Origin: an uncultured Paracoccaceae bacterium
GTDB taxonomy: Bacteria > Pseudomonadota > Alphaproteobacteria > Rhodobacterales > Rhodobacteraceae
DNA length: 64,000 bases
Assembly (NCBI GenBank): GCA_947498985.1
Contig: CANMMF010000011.1
Coordinates: 62,001-126,000, forward strand
Direction of reading: 5' to 3'
Of the stretch, positions 18,861 through 27,829 are shown piece after piece. The stretch's first letter is position 1; each line of letters starts with the position of its first letter. Made by a program: the position numbers and the translations under genes. A model generated the notes under the pieces. That model searched no databases. It was not told the DNA's origin and saw nothing but the letters and a program-made list of their open reading frames with translations.

Positions 18861-19996
18861 GTTATCTTGAGTATAACGTCAAAACCGTTCCCGCGGGCTG
18901 GCGCAAGGTGTTCTACCTCAACTGGCCGCTGGTGGTGTTGCTGAGTGCGGTGGCCTGTGTCGGGTTCCTGATGCTCTACTCGGTCGCGGGCGGCTCTTTC
19001 GAGCCCTGGGCCGAGCCGCAGATGAAGCGCTTTGCCTTGGGGCTGGCGCTGATGTTCTTTGTGGCGATGGTGCCGATCTGGTTCTGGCGCAGCATGGCGA
19101 TGGTGGCCTATCTGTTTGCGTTTTTCCTGCTGATCCTGGTGGAGTTCATCGGCTCTGTCGGCATGGGCGCGCAGCGCTGGATCGATCTGGGCTTCATGCG
19201 GCTGCAGCCGTCGGAGCTGATGAAGATCACAATGATCATGTTCCTTGCGGCCTATTACGACTGGCTGCCGCTGAAAAAGACCTCGCGACCGCTTTGGGTG
19301 GTGTTGCCGGTGCTGATCATCCTGGCGCCCACCGCGCTGGTGATGGGGCAGCCCGATCTCGGCACCGCGATCCTACTGGTCACCGCCGGCGGGTTGCTGA
19401 TGTTTCTGGCCGGTGTGCACTGGGCCTATTTCGCCACCGTGGCGGCGGCGGGCGTGGGGGTGATCTGGACGGTGTTCCAGTCGCGCGGCACCGACTGGCA
19501 GATTCTCAAAGGCTACCAGTTCCGACGGATCGATACCTTTCTCGACCCCGGCTCCGACCCGCTGGGCGCGGGCTATCACATCACCCAGGCCAAGATCGCC
19601 ATGGGATCGGGCGGCTGGACCGGGCGCGGCTTCATGCAGGGCACGCAGTCGCGGCTCAACTTCCTGCCGGAAAAACACACCGACTTCATCTTCAACACGC
19701 TGGCCGAGGAGTTCGGCTTCATTGGCGGCATCTCGCTGCTGTCGCTCTATGTTCTGGTGCTGCTCTTTTGCATTTTCGCCGCGCTGCAGAACCGCGACCG
19801 GTTCTCGTCGCTGCTGATCCTCGGCGTCGGGCTTACGTTCTTTCTGTTCTTCGCGGTGAACATGTCGATGGTCATGGGGCTGGCGCCGGTGGTGGGCGTG
19901 CCCTTGCCATTGGTCAGCTATGGCGGCTCGGCGATGCTGGTGCTTCTGGTGGCGTTCGGGCTGGTGCAGAGCGCGCATATCCACCGGCCACGCTGA
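18857..19996 (+). CDS. rodA: Rod-shape-determining glycosyltransferase RodA (SEDS family)
   Basis: 379 residues, multi-spanning (about ten helices), and a SEDS peptidoglycan polymerase working with PBP2. Family hallmarks are GAQRWIDLGFMRLQPSELMKI, of which the AQRW and QPSE parts are characteristic, FLPEKHTDFIFNTLAEEFGF, and the C-terminal GVPLPLVSYGGSAML. The start overlaps the mrdA stop as ATGA. It ends the five-gene shape operon; a GC hairpin with a following T-run lies 36 bases downstream and probably terminates it. Confidence 0.96.
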   Translation: MSYLEYNVKTVPAGWRKVFYLNWPLVVLLSAVACVGFLMLYSVAGGSFEPWAEPQMKRFALGLALMFFVAMVPIWFWRSMAMVAYLFAFFLLILVEFIGSVGMGAQRWIDLGFMRLQPSELMKITMIMFLAAYYDWLPLKKTSRPLWVVLPVLIILAPTALVMGQPDLGTAILLVTAGGLLMFLAGVHWAYFATVAAAGVGVIWTVFQSRGTDWQILKGYQFRRIDTFLDPGSDPLGAGYHITQAKIAMGSGGWTGRGFMQGTQSRLNFLPEKHTDFIFNTLAEEFGFIGGISLLSLYVLVLLFCIFAALQNRDRFSSLLILGVGLTFFLFFAVNMSMVMGLAPVVGVPLPLVSYGGSAMLVLLVAFGLVQSAHIHRPR

Positions 19997-20031
19997 TCAC
20001 GAAGGCCGCCCCCCCCCGGCCCCGGACAGGA

Positions 20032-20092
20032 GTGGGGGCGCTGCCCCCACACCCCCGCAGTATTTTTGAACCGAAGAAGCCCGGGACGGTTC
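20032..20092. repeat. Dispersed intergenic element, copy 2, possible terminator of rodA operon
   Basis: The perfect hairpin GTGGGGGC-GCT-GCCCCCAC (20032-20050) is followed by CCCCCGCAGTATTTTTGAACC and GAAGAAGCCCGGGA. The T5 tract after the hairpin makes it terminator-like. The same hairpin-plus-TATTT block occurs at 9825-9893 and 21827-21880. Confidence 0.7.
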
Positions 20093-20139
20093 CTTTTGGC
20101 GGTGATGCGCGGTAGGCGAAGGCAAAAGGAGACCGCGCC

Positions 20140-21075
20140 ATGCCCATCACCGTTCTGTTTGCCGCACCCGACGGGCGCTGGGCGCAATATGAGCCGGTGT
20201 TGCGCGAGGCGCTGGACGCAACCGGGCTGGACTACCGGCTGGGCACCCGGTTTGCGCCGGACATCGTCGATTATATCGTCTATGCGCCCAACGGGCCGGT
20301 CAGCGATTTCACCCCCTTCACGCGCCTCAAGGCGGTGCTGAACCTCTGGGCCGGGGTCGAGGCGGTGGTCGGCAACGAGACCCTGAAAGCGCCGCTGGCG
20401 CGCATGGTCGATGAAGAGGGGCTGACCGCGGGCATGGTGCAATGGGTCACCGGGCATGTGCTGCGCCATCATCTTGGCATGGACGCGCATATCGTGAACC
20501 CCGACCATGTATGGGACGCCGTCACCCCCCCGCTGCCCGGCGAGCGCAAGGTCACCATCCTGGGGTTCGGCGCGCTCGGGCAGGCCTGTGCGACGGCGCT
20601 GCGCGATCTGGGGTTCGACGTGACCGGGTGGAGCCGGTCGCTGAAATCCTTGCCCGGCATCCGGTGTCTCGCGGGTGAGGACGGGCTGACGGAGGCGCTG
20701 ACCGGTGCCGAGATCCTCGTGCTGCTGCTGCCCGACACGCCTGCCACCGAGAACCTCCTCGACGCCGACCGGATCGCGCTGATGGCGCGCGGCGGGTTTG
20801 TGATCAACCCGGGCCGCGGGCCGCTGATCGTCGACGCGGCATTGCTGGCCGCCCTCGACAGCGGTCAGCTGGCCCATGCCACGCTGGATGTGTTCCGTGT
20901 CGAACCGCTGCCCGCGGATGATCCCTACTGGTCGCATCCTAAAGTGACCGTGACACCTCATATCGCCGCTGACACGCGTCCTGCTTCGGCCAGCCGGGTT
21001 GTGGCCGAGAACATCGCGCGCGCCGAGGCCGGAGAACCGCTCTTGCATCTTGTGGATCGCAGCGCGGGCTATTAA
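20140..21075 (+). CDS. D-2-hydroxyacid dehydrogenase, glyoxylate/hydroxypyruvate reductase A type
   Basis: 311 residues of the D-isomer-specific 2-hydroxyacid dehydrogenase family, GhrA-like subgroup. The nucleotide-binding motif GFGALGQACATALRDLGF follows about residue 140. The signature NPGRGPLIVDAALLAALDSG carries the substrate-binding Arg region. The ending DPYWSHPKVTVTPHIAADT includes the catalytic His with a preceding Glu (VEPLP). It reduces glyoxylate or hydroxypyruvate with NAD(P)H. It is followed 43 bases later by rpe on the same strand, possibly co-transcribed. GGAG lies upstream of the ATG. Confidence 0.85.
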   Translation: MPITVLFAAPDGRWAQYEPVLREALDATGLDYRLGTRFAPDIVDYIVYAPNGPVSDFTPFTRLKAVLNLWAGVEAVVGNETLKAPLARMVDEEGLTAGMVQWVTGHVLRHHLGMDAHIVNPDHVWDAVTPPLPGERKVTILGFGALGQACATALRDLGFDVTGWSRSLKSLPGIRCLAGEDGLTEALTGAEILVLLLPDTPATENLLDADRIALMARGGFVINPGRGPLIVDAALLAALDSGQLAHATLDVFRVEPLPADDPYWSHPKVTVTPHIAADTRPASASRVVAENIARAEAGEPLLHLVDRSAGY

Positions 21076-21118
21076 CCCGGATCCGAGACGGACATCCGTC
21101 GAGCCGCAAGGAGCGCCC

Positions 21119-21796
21119 ATGCCCCATCACCGCCCCATCAAGATCGCGCCGTCGATCCTGTCTGCCGATTTTGCCAATTTCGGGGCCGAAATCCGGGCCA
21201 TCGAAGCGCAAGGGGCGGACTGGGTACATGTGGATGTGATGGACGGGCATTTTGTGCCCAACCTGACCTTTGGCCCGATGGCGGTGAAGGCGTTTCGCCC
21301 GCATGTCACCACGGTCATGGATGTGCATCTGATGATCGCGCCTGTCGATCCTTATATCGAGGCGTATGCCGAGGCGGGCGCCGATGTGCTGACCGCGCAT
21401 GTGGAGGCCGGCCCGCATATCCACCGCACGCTGCAGGCGATCCGCGGCGCGGGCATGAAGGCGGGCGTGGCACTCAATCCCGGCACACCTGCCGAGGCGG
21501 TGGCCCATCTTCTGGATCTGACCGATCTGGTTTGCGTGATGACGGTGAACCCCGGGTTTGGCGGGCAGAAATTCATCGATCTGAGCGGCAAGGTGCGCGC
21601 CTTGCGCACGATGATCGGCGACCGCGACGTGCATATCGAGATCGATGGCGGCGTCGATTCGGGCACCGCCCCGCGGGTGGTGGAGGCCGGTGCAGATGTG
21701 CTGGTGGCGGGATCGGCCGTCTTCCGGGGCGGATCGGTCGACGCCCCGGAGGTCTACGGCGAGAATATCCGCGCGATCCGCGCCGCGGTCGGGTAA
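21119..21796 (+). CDS. rpe: Ribulose-phosphate 3-epimerase
   Basis: 225 residues, a TIM-barrel enzyme interconverting ribulose-5-phosphate and xylulose-5-phosphate. Family signatures are complete: IAPSILSADFANFG at the N-terminus, VHVDVMDGHFVPNLTFGP (metal ligands), MDVHLMI, the MTVNPGFGGQKFI loop and EIDGGVDSGTA near the end. AAGGAGCG precedes the ATG at 21119; an in-frame extension to 20999 lies inside the preceding gene and is rejected. Cytosolic, pentose-phosphate pathway. Confidence 0.96.
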   Translation: MPHHRPIKIAPSILSADFANFGAEIRAIEAQGADWVHVDVMDGHFVPNLTFGPMAVKAFRPHVTTVMDVHLMIAPVDPYIEAYAEAGADVLTAHVEAGPHIHRTLQAIRGAGMKAGVALNPGTPAEAVAHLLDLTDLVCVMTVNPGFGGQKFIDLSGKVRALRTMIGDRDVHIEIDGGVDSGTAPRVVEAGADVLVAGSAVFRGGSVDAPEVYGENIRAIRAAVG

Positions 21797-21826
21797 GACG
21801 CGGGTTTTCTGCGAAACCCCGCGATC

Positions 21827-21880
21827 GGGGCGCTGCCCCGAACCCCGGGATATTCTGGGCCCAAGGAAACCAGGGGCGGG
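21827..21880. repeat. Dispersed intergenic element, copy 3
   Basis: GGGGC-GCT-GCCCC (21827-21839) is followed by GAACCCCGGGATATTCTGGG and CCCAAGGAAACCAGGGG. The layout matches the copies at 9825 and 20032. It lies between the convergent rpe and thioesterase genes, where it could serve as a terminator. Confidence 0.65.
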
Positions 21881-21885
21881 GTGTT

Positions 21886-22284
21886 TCATCCTCGACGGTA
21901 GCGAAACGTGCCTGTGCCTTTCGCGATCAGCTCTCCGGTCTCGTCGCAGACCTCGCCTTCGGCGAAGAACGTGCTCTTGCCGCCGCCGGTCTTCCACGCC
22001 TCACCCAGAAAGACCTCGCCGCGCGGGCGCGACAGGTACTGCACGTTGAGCGTCAGCGTCAGCGCCATCTGGCGGTGTTCCGGATCGCCGGTCCAGCACC
22101 CGGCATAGCCCATGACCGTGTCCAGCAACGAGGCATGCGCGCCGCCATGCGGATTGCCGTGGCGGTTCATGAGGACCCCGGCCAGCGGCATCTCGAAGCG
22201 GCAATACCCGTCCGACCAGTCCAGCATGCGCATGCCCAGATGCGCCGAATAGGCATAGGGCGGCTCGTGAAAACGCTCATCCAT
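21886..22284 (-). CDS. PaaI-type hotdog-fold thioesterase
   Basis: 132 residues, one hotdog domain. The segment NRHGNPHGGAHASLLDT carries the conserved HGG and the acidic residue of PaaI-type thioesterases, followed by VQYLSRPRGEVFLGEAW. It probably hydrolyses an acyl-CoA. It is the last gene of a five-gene minus-strand operon (ligase, MaoC, acyl-CoA dehydrogenase, kinase, thioesterase) and its start overlaps the preceding gene's stop by 8 bases, so it is translationally coupled to the kinase-like gene. Confidence 0.82.
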   Translation of the reverse strand: MDERFHEPPYAYSAHLGMRMLDWSDGYCRFEMPLAGVLMNRHGNPHGGAHASLLDTVMGYAGCWTGDPEHRQMALTLTLNVQYLSRPRGEVFLGEAWKTGGGKSTFFAEGEVCDETGELIAKGTGTFRYRRG

Positions 22285-23323
22285 AGGCGTGCCGCGCCTC
22301 CAGCCCGAGCGCTGCGAATTGCGGCACGTAAGCGCCCAGTTTCAGGGCCTTTTCGGGGTTGGCCGCATTGCCGTCCAGGGCGCGTTTCTTGACCCCCTGC
22401 AGGATCGCGGCCATGCGGAAAAACGCAAAGGCCACGTAAAAGCCGAAGCCGTCGATGCCCGGCAGCCCGCGCCGCCTGCAATAGCTTTCGACAAACTCCG
22501 CATCGCCGGGCAAACCGGCCTGCTCGCGGTCGACGCCTGCAAGCCCGCGCCCCTCGGCGCCTGTGGGCAACTGCCACTGCATGATCACGCCGGCCAGATC
22601 GGCAAAGGGGTGGCCCAGCGTCGAGAGCTCCCAGTCGAGCACCGCGCGGCAGGCGGGGCCCTCCATGGCAAAGAGCATGTTGTCGATCCGGTAGTCGCCA
22701 TGCACCAGCGTGCGCTGGCCGTCATCGGCGGGCAGGCTCCCGCCCAGCCAGTCGATCAGCGCCTCCATCGCGGGCAGAGGTTCGGTTTCGCAGGCGCGGT
22801 ATTGCTTGGTCCAGCGGGTGAGCTGGCGTTCGTAGTAATTGCCCGGCGGCCCGAAATCCGAGAGCCCCGTGGCCGCCGGATCGACGTCATGGATCGCGGC
22901 CAGCACGCGGCTCATCTCCGCCATGATCGCGGCGCGCCCTTCCGGGCTTTCGCGGGGCATCGAAGGGTCGACGATGTTGCGGCCCGTGACATGCTCCATC
23001 ACGTAAAAGACCGATCCGATCACCGTTGCGTCCTCGCAGAGCGCCAGCATGCGGGGCACCGGCACGTCGGTCCCCGCCAGCGCGCGCTGGACGACAAATT
23101 CGCGGTCTACCGCATGGGCCGATTTCAGCAGGGTGCCGGGCGGTTTGCGCCGCAAAACGTAAGCGCCGGAGCCCGCGTCGAGCCGGTAAGTCGGGTTGGA
23201 CTGGCCGACATCGAACTTGCGCGCGGAAAGCGGGCCCTCGAAGCCCGGCACATGCGCCGCCATCCAGCGCGCCACCGCTTCGGTGTCCAAGCCGCCCTCT
23301 GCCGCGTTCTGTGTCAAATCCAT
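22277..23323 (-). CDS. APH-type phosphotransferase, ACAD10/ACAD11/LvaA-like
   Basis: 348 residues with the aminoglycoside-phosphotransferase kinase fold. LVHGDYRIDNMLF is the catalytic loop (HGD....N) and AVLDWELSTLGHPFADLAG is the metal-binding DxE region. The N-terminus (FDVGQSNPTYRL...YVLRRKPPG) matches the form fused to acyl-CoA dehydrogenase in ACAD10/11. Characterised relatives phosphorylate 4-hydroxyacyl-CoA (ACAD11, bacterial LvaA). Its place directly before an acyl-CoA dehydrogenase gene supports that role. It is not expected to confer drug resistance. 10 bases separate it from the dehydrogenase gene. Confidence 0.82.
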   Translation of the reverse strand: MDLTQNAAEGGLDTEAVARWMAAHVPGFEGPLSARKFDVGQSNPTYRLDAGSGAYVLRRKPPGTLLKSAHAVDREFVVQRALAGTDVPVPRMLALCEDATVIGSVFYVMEHVTGRNIVDPSMPRESPEGRAAIMAEMSRVLAAIHDVDPAATGLSDFGPPGNYYERQLTRWTKQYRACETEPLPAMEALIDWLGGSLPADDGQRTLVHGDYRIDNMLFAMEGPACRAVLDWELSTLGHPFADLAGVIMQWQLPTGAEGRGLAGVDREQAGLPGDAEFVESYCRRRGLPGIDGFGFYVAFAFFRMAAILQGVKKRALDGNAANPEKALKLGAYVPQFAALGLEARHAYG

Positions 23324-23333
23324 CTCGCTCCGG

Positions 23334-24569
23334 TCATGGCTGATCGTTGCTGTATTTCTTCAACTCCGCCCGCGCCACCTGCCTGCGATGCACTGCATCC
23401 GGCCCGTCGGCAAAGCGCAGCGTGCGGATATGGGTCCACATATGGGCCAGATCGAAATCCTGGCTGATGCCGCCCGCGCCGTGCAGCTGCATCGCCTCAT
23501 CGACCACCTTGCCCGCCATCAGCGGTGCCACGACCTTGATCTTGGAGATCCACGGCTGGGCGGCGCGCACGCCGCTTGTGTCCATCATCCAGGCCGCCTT
23601 GAGACAGAGCAGGCGCGCCATCTCGATCTCCATGCGGGCATTGGCGATGATGTCGTAATTTGCCCCCAGCTCGCTGATCTTCTTGCCAAACGCCTCGCGC
23701 GCGAGGCCGCGGCGGCACATCATCTCGAGCGCCTTCTCGGCCTGTCCGATGGCGCGCATGCAATGGTGGATCCGTCCCGGACCAAGCCGGCCCTGCGCCA
23801 CCTCAAAGCCCCGCGCGGCGCCCAGAACGATGTTGCGCGCTGGCACCCGGACATCGGTGAAGCGAATATGCATATGGCCATGCGGCGCGTCGTCCTGGCC
23901 AAAGACCTGCATCGGGCGCAGGATCTCGATGCCCGGCAGATCCGGATCCATCACAAACATCGTGTGGCGCGCGTGTTTGGCGGCGTCGGGATCCGTGCAG
24001 GCCATCAGGATATAGAGCCCGCAGCGCGGATCGCCGGCGCCCGAGATCCACCATTTCTCGCCGTTGAGCACATATTCCTCGCCATCACGCCGCGCCTCGA
24101 AGGCCAGTTGCGCCGCATCGGAGGAGGCGATCTCGGGCTCTGTCATCACATAGGCGCTGCGGATCTCGCCCGCCAGCAACGGCTCCAGCCAGCGGGTCTT
24201 CATCCAGTCCTCGCCGTAGCGCTCCAGCACCTCCATGTTACCGGTATCGGGCGCGTTGCAGTTGAACACTTCGGCGGCGATGCCGACCTTGCCCATCTCT
24301 TCGGCAAGATAGGCATATTCCACGGTGCTGAGCCCGTATCCCCGCTCCGACCCGGTCAGCCAGAAATTCCACAACCCGCGCTCGCGGGCCGTTGCCTTGA
24401 GCCCGTCGAGGATCTCCAGCTGCCGCGCGGTGTGCCTGAACCGGTCGCCTGAGGGGTGCTTGCCCACCTCGGCGTGGAACTCGGCATCGAGCGGCGCGAT
24501 CTCGTCCTCGATCATGCGCCGCACCTGATCCACCAGCGGCCTCACCCGCTCCGTCAGTCCCAGATCCAT
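23334..24569 (-). CDS. Acyl-CoA dehydrogenase family protein, ACAD10/11-like
   Basis: 411 residues with the three-part acyl-CoA dehydrogenase layout: helical N-terminal domain, the beta domain around VMTEPEIASSDAAQ (FAD-contact region), and the C-terminal helical domain with LGPGRIHHCMRAIGQAEKA and GAGGISQDFDLAHMW. It lacks obvious export or membrane segments. It is FAD-dependent. In ACAD10/11-type systems this domain acts on the phosphorylated 4-hydroxyacyl-CoA made by the kinase, which here is encoded by the next gene. If that does not apply, it is an ordinary medium/long- or branched-chain dehydrogenase. Confidence 0.85.
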   Translation of the reverse strand: MDLGLTERVRPLVDQVRRMIEDEIAPLDAEFHAEVGKHPSGDRFRHTARQLEILDGLKATARERGLWNFWLTGSERGYGLSTVEYAYLAEEMGKVGIAAEVFNCNAPDTGNMEVLERYGEDWMKTRWLEPLLAGEIRSAYVMTEPEIASSDAAQLAFEARRDGEEYVLNGEKWWISGAGDPRCGLYILMACTDPDAAKHARHTMFVMDPDLPGIEILRPMQVFGQDDAPHGHMHIRFTDVRVPARNIVLGAARGFEVAQGRLGPGRIHHCMRAIGQAEKALEMMCRRGLAREAFGKKISELGANYDIIANARMEIEMARLLCLKAAWMMDTSGVRAAQPWISKIKVVAPLMAGKVVDEAMQLHGAGGISQDFDLAHMWTHIRTLRFADGPDAVHRRQVARAELKKYSNDQP

Positions 24570-24623
24570 GTCCCTCTCCTTCGTTCGTTCCCGACGCGGC
24601 CGCCCGTCAGGGCGGACAAGTGT

Positions 24624-25061
24624 TCAGCCCGGGTAGAGCCGCGTGATCCAGTTGGCGACCAGCGCGGGCCGGTCACCATGCTCAAGCGCGACCTCGACAT
24701 CCCAATGCACATCGAACGCAGCGTCACGCTCATCGACCGAGGCCACGGAAAAACGGCCCCGGATGCGCGCACCCACCCGCACCGGCGCCACAAAGCGGAT
24801 CCGGTCGAACCCGTAATTGACCGAGGACGCGACACCGGCGAGCCCGTCGGTGACCTGATAGGACATCGCCGAGAGCATCGACAGCGTCAGAAACCCGTGC
24901 GCCACCGTGCCGCCCATCGGGGACTTTGCCGCGCGGGCCTCGTCGAGATGGATGAACTGCCAGTCTTCGGTGGCATCGGCAAAGGCCCGCACCCGCGCGG
25001 CATCGAGCGTGAACCACTCCGACTGGCGCGGCGCGAGACCGCGCAGATCATCAGCCAGCAT
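24624..25061 (-). CDS. MaoC-family (R)-specific enoyl-CoA hydratase
   Basis: 145 residues, a single hotdog-fold MaoC domain. FADATEDWQFIHLDEARAA contains the catalytic Asp/His pair, and GGTVAHGFLTLSMLSAM is the characteristic second motif. It hydrates 2-enoyl-CoA or dehydrates 3-hydroxyacyl-CoA. I use the ATG at 25061, which overlaps the stop of the acyl-CoA ligase gene by 11 bases; a TTG at 25082 would also be in frame. It is the second gene of the fatty-acid operon. Confidence 0.85.
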   Translation of the reverse strand: MLADDLRGLAPRQSEWFTLDAARVRAFADATEDWQFIHLDEARAAKSPMGGTVAHGFLTLSMLSAMSYQVTDGLAGVASSVNYGFDRIRFVAPVRVGARIRGRFSVASVDERDAAFDVHWDVEVALEHGDRPALVANWITRLYPG

Positions 25062-26679
25062 CAGCCCACCGGTAGTCGGCAAAACGCTGGCGCAGGGTCA
25101 GCTTCGACACTTTGCCCGTCGCCGTCAGCGGCAGCTCGTCGACAAGTTCGAGCCCGTCCGGAAACTGCCACCGGGCAAAATGCCCTTCCATCACGGCGTG
25201 GATATCCTCAAGGCTCGGGCGCGCCTCACCTGCGGGCACCGCGATCAGCAACGGGCGCTCGTCCCATTTTTGGTGCGGAATCGCGATCACCGCGCAATTG
25301 GCGACACCCGGATGCGCCATCGCGACGTTTTCCAGATCGATGGAGCTGATCCATTCGCCGCCGGACTTGATCAGATCCTTTGCCCGGTCCTGAATGTAGA
25401 GAAACCCGTTTTTGTCGATGCTGGCCACATCCCCGGTGCCGAACCAGCCCTCGGCGTCGATGGCCGCGCCGGTCGCCTCGGGATTGTTGAAATAGCCCGA
25501 CACGATGCCGTTGCCGCGCACAAAAAGCTCGCCAATTGCCTCCCCGTCATGTGGCAGGCGGGCGCCATCCTCATCGACGATCTTGAGATCCACGCCGAAC
25601 ATGCGTCCCTGCTTCGACTTGGCCGCCATCCGCGCGTCAAACGGCAGCGACTGCATCGGCACCGGTAATTGTCCCTGGGTGCCGATGGGGCTCATCTCGG
25701 TCATGCCCCAGGCGTGGCACACATCGACGCCGCGCGTCTCGTAGAACTCGATCATCGAGCGCGGCGCGGCAGAGCCGCCAATCGCCAGCTGGTCGAGCTT
25801 CGAGGGCACCGCGTCGCGCTTGGCAATCTCCTCGCGCAGCCCCAGCCAGACCGTCGGCACCCCCCAGGAGGCGGTCACCTGCTCGCTTTCCATCAGATCG
25901 AAGAGCGACGCGCCGTCGAGCTTCGGCCCCGGCATGATCAGGGACGCCCCGACCAGCGGCGCGCCATAGGGCAGCCCCCAGGAATTGACGTGGAACATCG
26001 GCACGACCGGCAGGATGCGCGCGCCTTCATGCAGCGAGCGCGGCAGCGTCACGCTCATGAACAGCGCGTGCAGCACCGTGCTGCGATGGCTAAAAAGCGC
26101 GCCTTTGGGGTTGCCGGTGGTGCCGGAGGTGTAGCAAAGCCCCATCGCCGTATCCTCGGGCAACACGGGCCAGTCATAGCTCTCGGGCTGGCCGTCCAGA
26201 AGCTCTTCGTAGCAGAGCAGATCGAGCGGCGTGTCCGGCATATGCGCCCGGTCGGTCATCAGAACAAATGTCAGATTGTCCGGCAGCTGCTCCGCCAAGG
26301 CCTCGATGAGCGGCACAAAGGTCAGATCGAGGCAAAGCACCCGGTCCTCGGCATGGGTGATGATGTAGACCATCTGTTCCGCCGAAAGCCGCGGGTTGAT
26401 CGTGTGGCAGACCGCGCCCATGCCCGAGATCGCGTAATAAAGCTCGAAATGCCGGTGCCCGTTCCAGGCCAGCGTGGCCACGCGGTCGCCCGGCCCGACG
26501 CCCAGCGCGCGCAGGCCGTGGGCCAGCTGCGCGGTACGCGCGAAGGCCTGCGTGTAGGTCTCGCGGTGCAGATCGCCCTCGGTGCGCACGGAGACGATTT
26601 CGGCAGAACCATGGATCTCGGCGGCAAACCGCAGGAGTTCGATCACCGAAAGCGGCTGGTTCATCATCAACCCTTGCAT
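25051..26679 (-). CDS. AMP-forming acyl-CoA synthetase (fatty-acid-CoA ligase)
   Basis: 542 residues of the ANL superfamily. The ATP/AMP-binding P-loop is YTSGTTGNPKGALFSHRS; GWFGTGDVASIDKNGFLYI and DRAKDLIKSGGEWISSIDLE are the A8/hinge motifs, and the C-terminal catalytic Lys is in LTATGKVSKLTLR. It activates a medium- or long-chain carboxylic acid to its CoA thioester. It is the first gene of the operon, so it probably loads the substrate the following genes degrade. GGAGG six bases upstream supports the ATG at 26679; another ATG is 12 bases downstream. Confidence 0.88.
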   Translation of the reverse strand: MQGLMMNQPLSVIELLRFAAEIHGSAEIVSVRTEGDLHRETYTQAFARTAQLAHGLRALGVGPGDRVATLAWNGHRHFELYYAISGMGAVCHTINPRLSAEQMVYIITHAEDRVLCLDLTFVPLIEALAEQLPDNLTFVLMTDRAHMPDTPLDLLCYEELLDGQPESYDWPVLPEDTAMGLCYTSGTTGNPKGALFSHRSTVLHALFMSVTLPRSLHEGARILPVVPMFHVNSWGLPYGAPLVGASLIMPGPKLDGASLFDLMESEQVTASWGVPTVWLGLREEIAKRDAVPSKLDQLAIGGSAAPRSMIEFYETRGVDVCHAWGMTEMSPIGTQGQLPVPMQSLPFDARMAAKSKQGRMFGVDLKIVDEDGARLPHDGEAIGELFVRGNGIVSGYFNNPEATGAAIDAEGWFGTGDVASIDKNGFLYIQDRAKDLIKSGGEWISSIDLENVAMAHPGVANCAVIAIPHQKWDERPLLIAVPAGEARPSLEDIHAVMEGHFARWQFPDGLELVDELPLTATGKVSKLTLRQRFADYRWADAG

Positions 26680-26800
26680 GCGCGGCCTCCCTTGCCCTCG
26701 ACCTGCCAATCAATAGAGTTGCCGCGCGCGCCAAGTGCAACCGAATTCCGGCCCCGACCGCGCCGCGCGACGGCCGCCGCATTTCCAGAAAGGACCCGTC

Positions 26801-27823
26801 ATGGCTACGCAGATGCGCCAGATCACCCTGGCCCGACGCCCCTCCGGCATGCCCGTGCCCGAGGATTTTGCGCTCATATCGAGCGCGCTGCCGGAGCCCG
26901 CAGAGGGTCAGGTGCTGGTCGAGGTCCGCCACCTGTCGCTCGATCCCTATATGCGCGGGCGCATGGACGACGCCCAAAGCTATGCCGCCTCGGTCGATCT
27001 GGGCGCGGTGATGACCGGTCAGGGCACCGGGCGCGTGCTGGCCTCGCGCGTGGAGGGCATCTGCGAAGGCGATCTGGTCACCGGCATGACCGGCTGGGCC
27101 AGCCACGCGGTGCTGCCGGGCGCCGAATTGCGCAAGCTCGATGGCCAGGCACCCGAAACCACCGCTCTGGGTGTGCTCGGCATGCCGGGGTTCACCGCCT
27201 GGGTCGGGCTGCAGGAATTTGCGTCCATGACGGCAGGCGAGACGCTGGTTGTCGCCGCGGCGACCGGGCCGGTGGGCTCGATGGTCGGGCAGGTTGCCAG
27301 GGCCACGGGGCTGCGCACCATCGGGATCGCGGGCGGAGCAGAGAAATGTGCGCTTGCACGGGACAGGTTCGGCTTTGACGCGGTGATCGATCACCGCGCG
27401 CATGAAGATGCGCGGTCTCTGCGCGCGGCACTTGCCGAGGCGGCACCCGGCGGCGTCGACATCTACTGGGAAAACGTCGCGGGCAAGGTGCTCGAAGCGG
27501 TGGTCCCACTGATGAACGTGCATGGCCGCATCCCGGTCTGCGGCATGATCGCGTGGTATGGCGGCGCGGCCAAGCAAGGCGCCGACCGGCTGCCCTGGCT
27601 CTGGAGGTCGGTGCTGGTCAAGCGGTTGCGGGTCTCGGGCATGATCGTCTTCGACCACTGGGCGCGGTTCGACGAGTTCCTGGCCGACATCAGCCCGAAA
27701 GTCGCCGCCGGGGACGTGGCCTATCTCGAAGACATCGTGGACGGGCTCGAGGCGGCGCCCGAGGCCTTTATCGGCCTGCTGCAAGGCAAGAACACCGGCA
27801 AGCTCATAGTCAGGGTGGCCTGA
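26801..27823 (+). CDS. NADP-dependent MDR-family oxidoreductase (CurA/prostaglandin-reductase-like)
   Basis: 340 residues, a medium-chain dehydrogenase/reductase without zinc ligands. N-terminal signature SLDPYMRGRM is typical of the CurA / leukotriene B4 12-hydroxydehydrogenase group. The cofactor motif is AATGPVGSMVGQVARATG. The segment DIYWENVAGKVLEAVVPLMN matches the same group. It reduces the double bond of alpha,beta-unsaturated carbonyls. AAAGGA lies before the ATG at 26801. It is divergent from the acyl-CoA ligase operon (121 bases), which hints at shared regulation but does not prove it. Confidence 0.85.
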   Translation: MATQMRQITLARRPSGMPVPEDFALISSALPEPAEGQVLVEVRHLSLDPYMRGRMDDAQSYAASVDLGAVMTGQGTGRVLASRVEGICEGDLVTGMTGWASHAVLPGAELRKLDGQAPETTALGVLGMPGFTAWVGLQEFASMTAGETLVVAAATGPVGSMVGQVARATGLRTIGIAGGAEKCALARDRFGFDAVIDHRAHEDARSLRAALAEAAPGGVDIYWENVAGKVLEAVVPLMNVHGRIPVCGMIAWYGGAAKQGADRLPWLWRSVLVKRLRVSGMIVFDHWARFDEFLADISPKVAAGDVAYLEDIVDGLEAAPEAFIGLLQGKNTGKLIVRVA

Positions 27824-27829
27824 TCCGGC

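Noticed and set aside
22277-23323. Annotation as an aminoglycoside resistance kinase
   Set aside because: The kinase fold is shared, but the ACAD10/11-type N-terminus and the fatty-acid operon argue for an acyl-CoA substrate.
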